Notes under the pieces: generated by a model | Database searches by the model: none | What the model was told of the DNA's origin: nothing | What the model saw: the letters and a program-made list of their open reading frames with translations, nothing else | Translations under genes and position numbers: made by a program | In this document: in pieces, positions 1 to 18,618 of the stretch | How the letters are laid out: every line of letters begins with the position of its first letter | Numbering within the stretch: position 1 is the stretch's first letter | NCBI RefSeq assembly: GCF_000208865.1 | Contig: NC_018398.1 | Span: 372,001-436,000, forward strand | Length of the DNA stretch: 64,000 nucleotides | Direction: 5' to 3' | Source: Neospora caninum Liverpool | Taxonomy: Eukaryota; Apicomplexa; Conoidasida; Eucoccidiorida; Sarcocystidae

Positions 1-1236
1 ACTGCGCACTGCGCAGGCGCGCAGAGAGTCTCCTTGTCTTAAAAACACCAGAATAACGGCACAACCCTGCCTCTGTCGCCTCCCTCTGAAAGGGAAACAG
101 AAACTTTTACGCCTGTTTTTCACCGCTATTCAGTGCTTTTTTTCCCGGTGTAGATGCGTGCAACTCCAAATCGGCATATCCACATTAATATTTACTAGCA
201 TTCATATATGTATTTCTATACGTAAGTATATTTATATGCAAGGATGTGTTTAAGGTGTTTGCGCTCGTTTTGCGAGATGCTGGAGTGGCGCTGCGAGGAA
301 TCAGGGCACAGTTTCTGTATGCGGGCTGTACACCTCGGTGGGGTGGTGAGAAGGCTCTCATCTGGTTTTTCCCTTTTTTGCCCAGGATCAGCAAGACGCT
401 ACGTGCACGACACGACGTCTGTCGCGCGCCTCTGCCCGAGCACAATAGCTTGGCCGTGTCATGGCTCAAAACCCTAAAGGCTGGCGTTTCCAACGAGAGT
501 CGAGAGAGGCCAGCGGGAAACAACAGTCGGATTCTCGAGACAGCCAGAATTACCGGGGACCTTTCTCTGTGCGTCTCGAGAGAACAAGCGAAACTTCACG
601 CTGCGGCGCACAAGCGAAACAAGGGACGAAAAACGGCCCGACGGACTTTTCACCGACAATTCTCCGGTTCGAACGCTCGCGGGTGCGAGGCTCGGGTTCT
701 CTCTTGAGTGTCAGCAGACGCACAGGCCCCGCATACACACAAATAAAATGTGTCCTGTTGTAAGTGCATGCCGTCTCCAGCGACGCACGCGCGTGTAGGC
801 TGACATGAGCGGTGGTAGCGACTGTACAGAGCGCCCCTCTGTCTCTCTTTTCCCGGCACCCCTGCGGCGCGTCATCCACACAACGCGACTTCCGATCGCC
901 ACAGCTTGCACTGCACGCCAGTCTCTGCCTCTGGCCATCAAGCTCCAAGACACAACCTGCGTTTTCCGCCCAATACACCATCTAAATACAACACCTACAT
1001 AAGTGTACATTTGTACAGATACGTGTATATATGTAGATATATCCACACATTCATAAATACACATATCGCTTGGAGTCGCTATCTGTCTAGAGACCTGTTG
1101 CCGTTACTTGTGGCCCAGTCTTGTTGCTTTTCGCACACGTTCGTGCCGCCTTTCCCGCAGGGTGTCTCCAGAATCTCCCACCGAAAACAACATTCAAAAG
1201 CAAAGAGCCAAAAGGAAATGCGGAGGCAAAGCCCCG
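1..1236. other. 3' flank of the prolyl-tRNA synthetase gene; no gene seen
   Basis: This stretch lies downstream of the minus-strand PRS stop codon. It has short open frames on both strands, but none shows a recognisable domain, a signal peptide or a plausible exon series. It probably holds the PRS 3' UTR and intergenic DNA. I see no tRNA or rRNA fold. Confidence 0.5.
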
Positions 1237-9558
<8,322 letters not shown>

Positions 9559-9897
9559 TTTGTGTGAGTTTGCGAGGCAGAGAGAAGACGTCACACGACA
9601 GTCGGAAGCTGGACTCGATCGACGGCGAAAGCTGGAGGCAAGTGAGCCGTGGAAAGGAGACGCACCGCGGCCAGCGAACGGGGAATACTCAAAAGGCGGC
9701 GCAGGAGAGAGGAAGGAGACAGCTACTCTGGGCGCAGACGAGGAAGTGCGAGGCGCGTGAGAGCAGGAAACGCGGAGGGCGAGAGACGCGGGAGAGCGGG
9801 TCCACAACGTGCACAGTAGCGAGCCAAAAAGCAGCGAAAGAGGGGAGAGAAAGGCCAAGGGGCGCGAGAAGCCCCCCGAGAAAACACCCGGCGGCAT
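9559..9897 (-). other. in-frame N-terminal extension of PRS from an upstream ATG (possible targeting leader)
   Basis: Upstream of the MATNGDVPAL start the frame stays open for 113 codons to an ATG at 9897 (MPPGVFSGGF...). The leader has a hydrophobic stretch (LAFLSPLSLLFGSLLCTLW) and then a Ser/Arg-rich, acid-poor segment, the look of a signal plus transit peptide. I recall the annotated T. gondii PRS as about 830 residues, which would need such a leader. Whether one or both starts are used cannot be read from DNA. The inner start has the better context. Confidence 0.45.
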
Positions 9898-11431
9898 GCA
9901 GCGCACGAACCCCAGCGGGCGGCCACAGAAGAGGCGGCAGCGACGAGGAGACTGAGAGAGAGAGCAAGAGGGAGAGCAAGAGGGAGATCAAGAGGGAGAT
10001 CAAGCGGGAGATGAAGAGGGAGATAAAGAGGGAGATCAAGCGGGAGATAAAGATGCAGATGAACAGCAAATGCGGCTGAAGCGGGGAAGGAGGCGGGAGT
10101 TTTCTGGGGAGATGCCGCTCTAGGCGAACACTGGCGGGGCCAATAGGAACCAAGCGGCCACGAAAGCACGGGCAGAGGGCGACGTCGAGAGCGGCCGCGC
10201 GAAAGAGTGTGGCGGAGGAAAAGACGCGAAAAGCGAATCGAAGGGACAAGAAGAGAGACACCGGAACAGCGGGACGCCCGCAGAGACGAGGCAGAAACGG
10301 CAGTGTCTGCGCGGGAACTTTCTGCCTCTGGGAACTGTCTCTGTTTCTGGGGCAGAGAAAATTTGCACGGAAAGGTCGGAAGCGCGAACAGTAAAATTGC
10401 TCAGGTGATTCGGAGAGAAGCAAACGGAAAGAACAGACGCTTCCGCGAGGGCCCACCCACTCAATCCGCGAGGGGGACAAAGCGGGGAGCGCAGAGAGAG
10501 GGGAGAGACAGCAGCGAGTCTTGCTCTGTGCATGTTTGGGGGATTCAGTCGAGAAGAAGAGTGTCTCGACTTTTCGCCAGCCAGCTAGTTGGGGATCGGC
10601 TTCTGCAAGTTTGTCGTTTCAGGAAAGTTGAACACTTTACGAAGAATGTCTCGCCACAGGCAGGCGCCTTCCTCTTTCTCACGTTTCTTCTCTCTTCTTG
10701 TCTCGCTTCGTTTCGTTCTTTTCCGGGTTCGTGTTCTGTAGCCCCGAGTCCCGCGGCAAAGGCACACACCCGAGGCGCCCAGAGCGTTTCTCGGGCGTCG
10801 AACTCTTTTTCTGCATTCGTCCAGCCTCTCTGTCTAGTCTCTTCACGTATTCTCCGACGTTTCCTTTGGGAGACGAGCGTTTCTTGCCTGCTGCGTGCGC
10901 GCGCTTCGTCTTCGCCCACCTCTTCTGGTGTGCGGTCCTTTTCTCGGTGGACAGTGCATGTCTTTGTAACGCTTCGTGCGACTCCGCGGGCACACCCTCC
11001 TCCCCCGCTCCTGTCTCTACATCATTTTGCGTATGTCTCTATCTCCTTTTGGGGACTTCCACGTGGCGCCGGTACTTCAGGTGGAATCCCCTCGCCCACG
11101 GACCTCCGTCGCCGTAGACCCCGGCTTCCTTCTCCGGCTCTCGCGGCCTCTCCGCCTCTCGTTTTTGTCTCTCCCTTTCCCTTTCTCTCTTTCTGCATCA
11201 TCTGTCGAGAGAAAAGAAGATGGAGAGATGCGAAACCCCTTCTCGCTGGCCCGCCTCAGGTGTACAGACACCGCGCGCATGCCGGAACGAGGCTAGTCGC
11301 GGTCACCAAAGGTGGTAGAGCGAAACGCGTCTTTCCTGTTTCACATAATGCTGGAGATGCAGCTGAGACACAGAGGCGGGCAGAGAGGGAACAATTTCTC
11401 TCTCTCCCGCTTCGGATCCTGCTCGCGGCTC
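9898..11431. promoter_or_regulatory. divergent promoter interval between PRS and uS10
   Basis: About 1.5 kb separate two genes that point away from each other. Besides the 12-bp minisatellite it is GA-rich on the left and CT-rich toward uS10, with no convincing coding exon. Long open frames here (for example plus-strand 10207-11745) are by-products of GC-rich, stop-poor sequence. No TATA box is evident, as is usual in Toxoplasma. An in-frame ATG at 11348 could extend uS10. Confidence 0.4.
9950..10062. repeat. 12-bp minisatellite upstream of PRS
   Basis: About nine imperfect copies of a 12-base unit like GAGATCAAGAGG, strongly purine-rich on the plus strand. It lies about 55 bases upstream of the outer PRS ATG, within the divergent PRS/uS10 promoter interval, so it is probably PRS 5' UTR or promoter. 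Read as protein it gives a KREI-type repeat, but that frame has no other sign of being coding. Confidence 0.8.
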
Positions 11432-14400
11432 ATGCGGCCAGGACTCCTTTTCGTTTGGCTGCTGCTCTCTCTGGGACGTTGTGCCGCTTTGTCTCTCGCA
11501 TCTTCGCTGTCGCGTCTTCCTCGCTCGTTCTGTTCAACTCCCCCGTCTGCCGCTGTGTCTTCTGTGCTCTCCCTCGATTCGCCATTGTCAAACGCATGTC
11601 CCTTCTCGCTGTTTCCGCTCCTGTCTTGGTCTTCTTTCCAGTCTTCTTCGTTCTCTCCCCCGTCTCCTCTGTCGGTTTCTTTCCACTTTTCTTCCGCGTT
11701 TTTCGGGTCTTTGACTTGTCTTCGCTTGCCTCCGCCCTCTTGTGAACTGCCGACTTTCAGTCCTTTGTCTTTTGTGTTTCATCCCGCGCTGGTGTCCGGA
11801 CGGGGGCAAACACGCCGGGCGTTACGCCCCATCTTTCTGTCTCCTCGCCTTCTCGCTGGCGGGGGCAGCGAGAAGTCTCCTCTTGTTTGCGCTTCTGCGC
11901 GCGCCTCTCCCCCTCTGCCTTCCTCTCTCCTCTGGCGTGCCTGGCTGTCTCCACCCTCTCTGTGGTCGTCGCGACTCGCTCTCTCCGTTTGCACGGCTTC
12001 TTCGCCCCAGCCGACCACGTCGCGTCCCTCCGTCTCCTCGCCTGTGTCTCCGGCGGGTTCTTCTCACCTCGGCCCTTTTCCGCCGCCGCACCTCCCGCCG
12101 TGCAGTCGAACAGCGCTGTGTGGCAGCTCTTCTCCCGGGGAAGCAGAGGCAGCGGCGGGTGACACAAAGCGGGAGACAGAAGAGGGAGCAGCGAGGGCGA
12201 GGAGGCCGTCTCTCCAGCTGCCTCCACCGGGTGAAGCGGCTGCTCATACCACGTCTGATTCAGAGGCCGGAACCGCGCGGAGACGGCGAGGGCGGCGCGC
12301 CGGGGAGAACCTCGAAGATCCGCTAGTTGACATCCACGAGCTGTTTGAGAAAATGCGCGAGAAAGAGCGCCGAACGCGAGCACATGCACGGAGAATCGCC
12401 AGTCTCCCGCGGACTTTGCGACAAAGAAAACTGGACAAAATCCACGTCTACCTCCCCAACAGGTATCAGCATCACCGCAACCCGCACGTGCGCCGCCGCA
12501 TGCTCCGCTGCTTCCCGCCCTCGCGCATGAAGCGCTCTCGAACAGCTGCAGATGCCAGAGACAAGGCAGAGAAAGAAGAGAGGGAAGAGAAAGAAGAGAA
12601 TGAAGAGATAGAAGAGATGGAAGAGAAAGAGACGATCACCTTCAACCCGATGGATGACCCTGCCGTGGAGGAGCCTCCGCCCCTGTCCGCCTTCGCCTGG
12701 CCTCCAGGATGCTACTTGCGAATCGAGTACAGCGCAAACCGAGCAGATGACGCAGACGAAACCGGTGAGTTGAGCGAGGAAAAGGCGCACTGTTCGGTCA
12801 ACGTGCTACAACTCGGCAACACAGTAAAGCCGTGTAGAGAACCACATGTGCGCACGGGGTGAGGCGTGTGCGACTGGTTACGCAACTGCTGCAGAGGAAA
12901 ACTGCTCAGAAGGCGATCGGGGGAAGCGACAAACGGTCGCCTGCTTCAATCACGGGGCCGCAAGACCTCTCCAGGGAAAGGTGTTTTTTCTTCCATTTTC
13001 AACGTAGATGCAGACCTACACATGCATTTATATATATATATATATATGTAACCATAATGTGTGTCTATATTATATACATATTTCGATTAATGCATATATG
13101 CATTTATATCGTTTTGCGTGTTGTATCGCCTTGTTTTGTGTAGGTCGGCGCATTCTTACGGCTCTGAAGGCTGCCGGTTCGCGGTATTTGTTTTCTCTGC
13201 CGGCGCGCCTGCCTCTCGTCCGGCGGCGTTTCTCCGTTCCCAAGTCGCCCCACAAACACCGGAAAGCTGTCGAGCAATTCGAGATCTGTGAACGAAGAAG
13301 AATCATCGATGTCCACAGAAAAGACTTCCTCGCAGAAGCGGAACGGCGAGGCGAACGCGGTCCCACCAGGTGGGGGAAAATGCCGTGGCCAAGCAGAGAA
13401 GAACTGGAAGAACAAGAGGGAGAAGAAGAACAAGAGGGAGAAGAACACGAGGAAGGAGGTGGAGGTAAAGAAAGAGAAGCAGAAAGAGAAGAACGAGCAG
13501 GAGAGGGAGAGGCGGAAGGACGAGGAGGGAGAAAGGCGAAAGAAGGAAAGTTGAAGGGAGTGCGGAGCAAGGACGCGGCGGAGGCGGCAATGACAGGTCT
13601 TTTGACGATCGATTTGCCTGACTTGGTTCGCTACGACCTCCGCTACGAACCGTATCGCAGGCCGTTGAAAGCGAAGGCCATTTACGCCAGGATGCAGTAC
13701 CGCGAGCGATGGACTTCCAAGTACTTTGAATACTTGCAAGTAGGAAGAGCACGGAAGGAAACGCAGCGAGCGACGGCGGACGGGGAGAGAAAACGGGACG
13801 AAGCACACACAGAGGGGAACGATTCGCGTGCTGGGGAAATGCAAATAAAATCCAGTCAAAGCTTCCACTTTGTCCAACACCACAAGACCAGCACCCATAG
13901 TTGAGGCAACACGAATGTCCAGTCTCTCTGCCTCCAAGGCCTGACCTACTCGACAAACGTACAGGTAGATATATAAAGATATATAGAGAGACATAGAGAA
14001 AGATAGATATAGATATATAGAGATAGATATCGATAGATAGATGGATAACTGTAGTTACATGATTATGCGTAATTTCAAATTATGGGGGTAGAATTCCAGG
14101 TGGATTTGACGATTGCGGTGCCGTTCTCCCAACTGAACAGCCTTCTGCCAAAGGAGCACGAAACTGCCGAAATTGCCCAGGGAGATGGAGGAGTGTGGAG
14201 GCGTTCCTTGTCGATATACACACGTATGCATGCACGTTCATATGTCTATATCTACACGCATATGTATGTAGATGTGTATTTACATGAAAACGTAGCTATG
14301 TGAGATCGGTGAATCGGGACTGGTGTCTCTGTCTGTCGGCTGGTGTGGAACAGGACATGGAGAAGAAAGAAAAGTTGATCGCTGAGCTTTTGGCTCCAAA

Positions 14401-14732
14401 GTATGACGTCGATCGCCTGGTCGTGTGGCCGCGGTCTTTCCACGACTTGCGGAGATTCACGGTTGCGGAAATTGAGAAAATGCTGAGGAAGTGAGTCGCG
14501 ATTCTATTTGGTCTCAGGTTTACCTGTGGTCTAGGACGCAAGCAGGTGACGCACACGTGCCTGGATAGACTTGAAAGCACCGTAGCTCGGTTGCTGTCAG
14601 GAAGGCCTCCAGTGTACAACGGAGGGATGAACTTACGTCTACATGTATATATATATATATATATATATTGTGCATTTACGTATGTATGTATGTATGTATG
14701 TATGTATGTATGTATGTATGTATGTATGTATG

Positions 14733-14766
<34 letters not shown>

Positions 14767-14999
14767 TGTATGTATGTATGTATGTATGTATGTATGTAGA
14801 TGTATAGATGTATGGAAGATATGCGTTCGTATCGATACGTATATCATCAGTAAGATTTGGGCAACTAAATAGTTTCGTATTGTCGTCTGTTTGTGTGACC
14901 CGAATGTTACTAAAAGAGATGATGTCGCCTGAAAAAAATCGGCCTTCTCATCACTTTATTGTGCCATGGTTGTGTATGTCCACCTATATATATATATAT

Positions 15000-15038
<39 letters not shown>

Positions 15039-15377
15039 TGTATATATGTGTATGTGGGTATATGTATGCATATATGTCTATTTGTGGGTTTATTCTCGTT
15101 TTTTTTCAGAGCGGAGAATCACTACAGAGAGAGGCTGAGCCGTCGGAGAAGAGGCCTGCCTCCGTATCGGCCGCGAATCAAGTTTTTCGGAGATTTCTCG
15201 ATGGATCCGGAAGACCTCAAAAACATGCCTGGAGGCGACCCTTACGCTCCCTACGTACCAGAGCCTCGACCACCGGATGCGCCGCCTCGGGTGAAGCGAG
15301 TGAAGAGGGAGAGGAAGAAGAAGAAGAAGAAGAAGGAAGGCGGGAAGAAGAAGAGGCCAGCCGTGAAAAAGAAGTGA
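11432..15377 (+). CDS. uS10 family ribosomal protein with signal peptide and long extensions, probably apicoplast
   Basis: Five exons: 11432-12764, 13144-13739, 14100-14192, 14354-14490, 15110-15377; all phases agree, about 808 residues. The S10 core spans the first junction: a [14 protein letters not shown] strand, then [20 protein letters not shown], then [22 protein letters not shown], close to the bacterial S10 pattern ([24 protein letters not shown]). The N-terminus from 11432 ([20 protein letters not shown]) is a typical signal peptide followed by a Ser/Leu/Pro-rich, acid-poor stretch, which suggests a bipartite apicoplast leader. As far as I recall the apicoplast genome has no rps10, so a nuclear copy is expected. 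Extra parts are Glu-rich tracts on both sides of the core and a Lys-rich C-terminus. An upstream ATG at 11348 is possible but would bury the signal peptide. The end of exon 3 is the least certain junction. A mitochondrial role is the alternative. Confidence 0.75.
13961..14042. repeat. GATA-type simple repeat in a uS10 intron
   Basis: A run of AGATA/TAGATAGA units lies just upstream of the acceptor of uS10 exon 3. A second GATA tract sits at 15000-15040 in the last intron, and a short TA tract at 13027-13047 in the first. Confidence 0.8.
14676..14806. repeat. (TATG)n tetranucleotide array in the last uS10 intron
   Basis: About 30 near-perfect tandem copies of a 4-base unit (GTAT in register) with a single TA interruption. 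The array lies wholly in the intron between exons 14354-14490 and 15110-15377. The plus-strand frame reading MYVCMYVC... across it is an artefact. Confidence 0.95.
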
Positions 15378-18300
15378 GGCGCAGCTGAAGCTAGATGCCC
15401 TGCTACACATAAAACGGGATTCCTACGTTTCTACTACTTTTTTGCGGTGAACATCTCGAGGAAGGTGCTGCAAATTAAACACCAGACTCGACTTCGATGA
15501 GGCGGGAGAGTCAGCGAGAGCAGAAGAACGGCGAGGCGACAAACAGAAGAGAGAGGTGAAAGGCAACGAGACAAAAGAATGGCGGAAAGAGGGGAGAAAA
15601 AGGCAGGAAGAAAGCGAGAAAACGAGGGTAGGTACAGTCACGCGGGCATATAGGAGTCCGAGGTAGCTGTATACAATCGTAGATAGATGTATGTCTTGTC
15701 GAAGGCGAGAGTGCTTGTCGAAAGGTCTGCAAGTTGATGGCGCCTCGTTGCACGGTATGTGTGTCTGTGCGTGTGGATGCACATCATGCTTGAGTCGACT
15801 TGTCGCTTGCAGAACCTTTACCAGTGTCCAAAAATGCATGCACACACGTGGATGCATGCTCATGCATATCCAGGTCTTTTCCTTGTACTGATGTCTTGGC
15901 GGAGCTCCGTGTTTCGCGCCTCTGTAACACTTTTGAAGGCCACCCGAGTGCAGTGTATTGAAGGGCAGTGACAGGTCCTCGTGGCTTTTTCTTCTCGGCT
16001 GCAAGGGTTTCGCGAGTTGCTTCTTCCTCGCGATTACTCGGCTTTGGGCTTCTTTTTTCCCACATCACCATGGTTTTTTCCCTTCTTCCAGGATGGCCGT
16101 GCCTCGTATATGTATATATATGTATATATGGAAGGTGGCGGGAAGTGTCCCAACGTGAGACCGAGAACCCGTTGGAGGTTGGTCTGTCTCTCTGCGGCCT
16201 CCCGCCTTTCCTCTTCCTCTGTGGAGATCGGCGAAAAGAGACGGGGAGCAGAGCGGGCGAAAAGCGGAGGTTGCTCAAACGGGGTCGCAAAATTCAACGC
16301 GACACAAATACGCCGTCTCTCCTCACTTTCAACCTGGTGCCCCGAGTTCTCGCGGGAGCTTTATCGACGGTACTTAAGTGTATATATATGCATATATATA
16401 TATATATATATATATTTACGTAAATATACATAGATATGCATCCCGGAAGGTGACCGGTTCTCAGAGCACGAGTATGAACCGGCCAGATGAAGTGTGGCCG
16501 ACCGTAAAAGTCTCCCGACGCGATAGTGCGAAGAAGGTGGCGAGAAACTCGGTAGCTGCTAAATGCAGCAGAGCGAGAATGTTTTGACGAGCCTCGCTGA
16601 AATTCCTCTGTTTTAGCAAGTGGAGCCTACGGACGCACATGCAACGAAAAAGCACCAGCATCGCAGCTCGGTTTCAGGGGGGCAGTCGAGAGCCGCTGAA
16701 ACTCCAAAGAAGCTCCCTGCATGGATGGAGGAGCCCATCCCTTTCAGTCCGCATCTCTGCCTCTGGAAAGGAAGGAAATAGCTGTGTACATGTATCCATC
16801 CGCATTTGCTTGTATGCAGTGGAGCCCACTGGTCCGACAGAACGAGGAAGACCAGAGAGCAGAGCAGACGTTGCGTGCCTGTGTCCTTCCCTTGGGCACA
16901 GAGACGTCTTCCCGCTGCGATCGTATCTCGAGGTCGCGGTCGTCTGTCACAAGTCAACTTCGTAAACAAAAAAGAACGCTGTGCAGAATCTGACGGCGTT
17001 GCTTCGTAGGGTGACAGTGGCAGGCGCTTCAATAGATTCTCGTGGAAAACGACTAACACTTGACGCAGTTTTTACTTTTCTTCCGACTCAAGAGCGATTC
17101 CCGGCGACTGGGGTCGCCTGTAGCCCAGTCTTCAGAAGAGTTCCGGCATTTTGCGTCTTGAGTCGGCGCCTCTGTCCTACCGCGGAAGTTTCCTCTGTGT
17201 AACACTCTCACAACCCTTAGAGCGAAAAGCGTTTTCGTTCCTTTCTCCGGCATTGAAGACGAGGCCAGGCGTCGAATCTCCTCCTCTGTCGAAATGCCCG
17301 CCTCCCCGGCCCCATCTGGAAGTAGACTTTGCAGTTCTTTCTACGGGCCTCTCGAAGATCATTCAAGTGCATTCTGTTCCTCTCAAACAGCCACAAGTCT
17401 TCTGCTGTGGAGAGCCAAGGGGACCGAGTTGAAGAGCGCAGTCGAAGAGAGACCATCTACGGGCCAAATGGTCGGGGCTTGGCAACGCGTTCGTCGCCTC
17501 CCATGGCACTCGTTCAAAAATCCGCAGTCGACAGTGGGAAGCCCACGGCACTGAAATGGAGGTAGACGGAAGTACGCAGAGAAGAAAAGAGTCGTAGTTT
17601 TCCTCCGCCTGTACACGCGTCTCGGTGGAAAACTGGTCAAGATAGGATATGCCGATCCTTGTTGTGTGAGTTTCGTTTCTATTGCCATTATATACCGGAA
17701 ACTGCCCTGTACGTGCGTGTGCTTGTTACTTGCAGATGTTTGTTCTTCGCAACAGGACGGAATAACGATCCGTCTAACAGATTAACGGATTCTCTGTTGA
17801 AAAGACCCTTCTCCTCAGGTGTTCGTTCCGCGGCAATCTGCAGCCTAGACGCCCCGGGACTGTCGAGTAACAACAGCGTGTAACTGAAACATATACCGTG
17901 AAGACGCATACCGGTCTCCCGAGCCGCATCAGCGCCACGTCAATATCAACGCTTTTTGTGCATCTAAGAAGCACTTTATTCGCTGAAAGCATTCCGCGAG
18001 TTACGTGATCGGGTAAATGTGAGGTTTGTGTCAGCCTCGACTCGTTCAGCCGTTAACTTTTCCTCGACGAAGGGTCTCGGCTTTGGTCGAGAATCGGACC
18101 CTCGCGTGTCATGATTTGAAGGCTAATGAATGTCACTTCCTGAACGTCCATACAAGGGTGCGGAGACGTTTTTCGTCCAATACGTGGTGTGTGGAAAAGG
18201 TTCTCACTCTTCTTGGCCTTTCTGTGGTCTTTTTGTCAAGCGCGTCGGACGGATTTGCCCATGTCATTAAACGCTTTAGATTTGCCCGGAACTTTCTGAA

Positions 18301-18618
18301 CGATATCAACTTCTTGGTACTCTTACCACGGGGTTTTCGCCGGTCTTTCACATCTGCCTCTCCCCGAGGAACTTGGTTCTCTCATCCGCATTCCATTTTC
18401 CCCTCCGCCGTCAAAGTCTTCCGCCTCGGCCAGTCGCCGTCATCCTGCCGATGTCTCTCTGGGTGTCCCATCTGCATCGCCTTCTCCCGCCTCTGCTATC
18501 CCACCGCATATACGATTCGTTCTGTCTCACGGAATTTTCCTGTGCGGTCTCACCCCTCCCTTCCTCTCTTGTCTACCCTAGTTTGTGTACCCTGGATTCT
18601 CTTCACTCTCCTTTTGTC
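15378..18618. other. intergenic between uS10 and Cks1; no gene seen
   Basis: About 3.2 kb between two plus-strand genes. It should hold the uS10 3' UTR and the Cks1 promoter and 5' UTR. A TA microsatellite lies at 16380-16420. Short open frames on both strands lack domains, signal peptides or consistent exon series. The Cks1 reading frame is open back to about 18373, with an in-frame ATG at 18451 that could be an alternative start. Confidence 0.5.

Noticed and set aside
466..478. AAACCCTAAAG resembling the TTTAGGG telomere repeat
   Set aside because: Single copy, with no tandem array.
661..700. GGTTCGAAC resembling a tRNA T-arm
   Set aside because: No matching acceptor, D or anticodon stems in the surrounding bases.
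10207..11745. 512-codon plus-strand frame before uS10
   Set aside because: It is in a different frame from uS10 exon 1, is Arg/Ser/Pro low complexity, lacks a recognisable domain, and overlaps the better supported signal-peptide start.
14546..14872. Frames reading MYVCMYVC across TATG arrays (also 48792-49118 and 51376-51570)
   Set aside because: Direct translation of tetranucleotide microsatellites inside introns.
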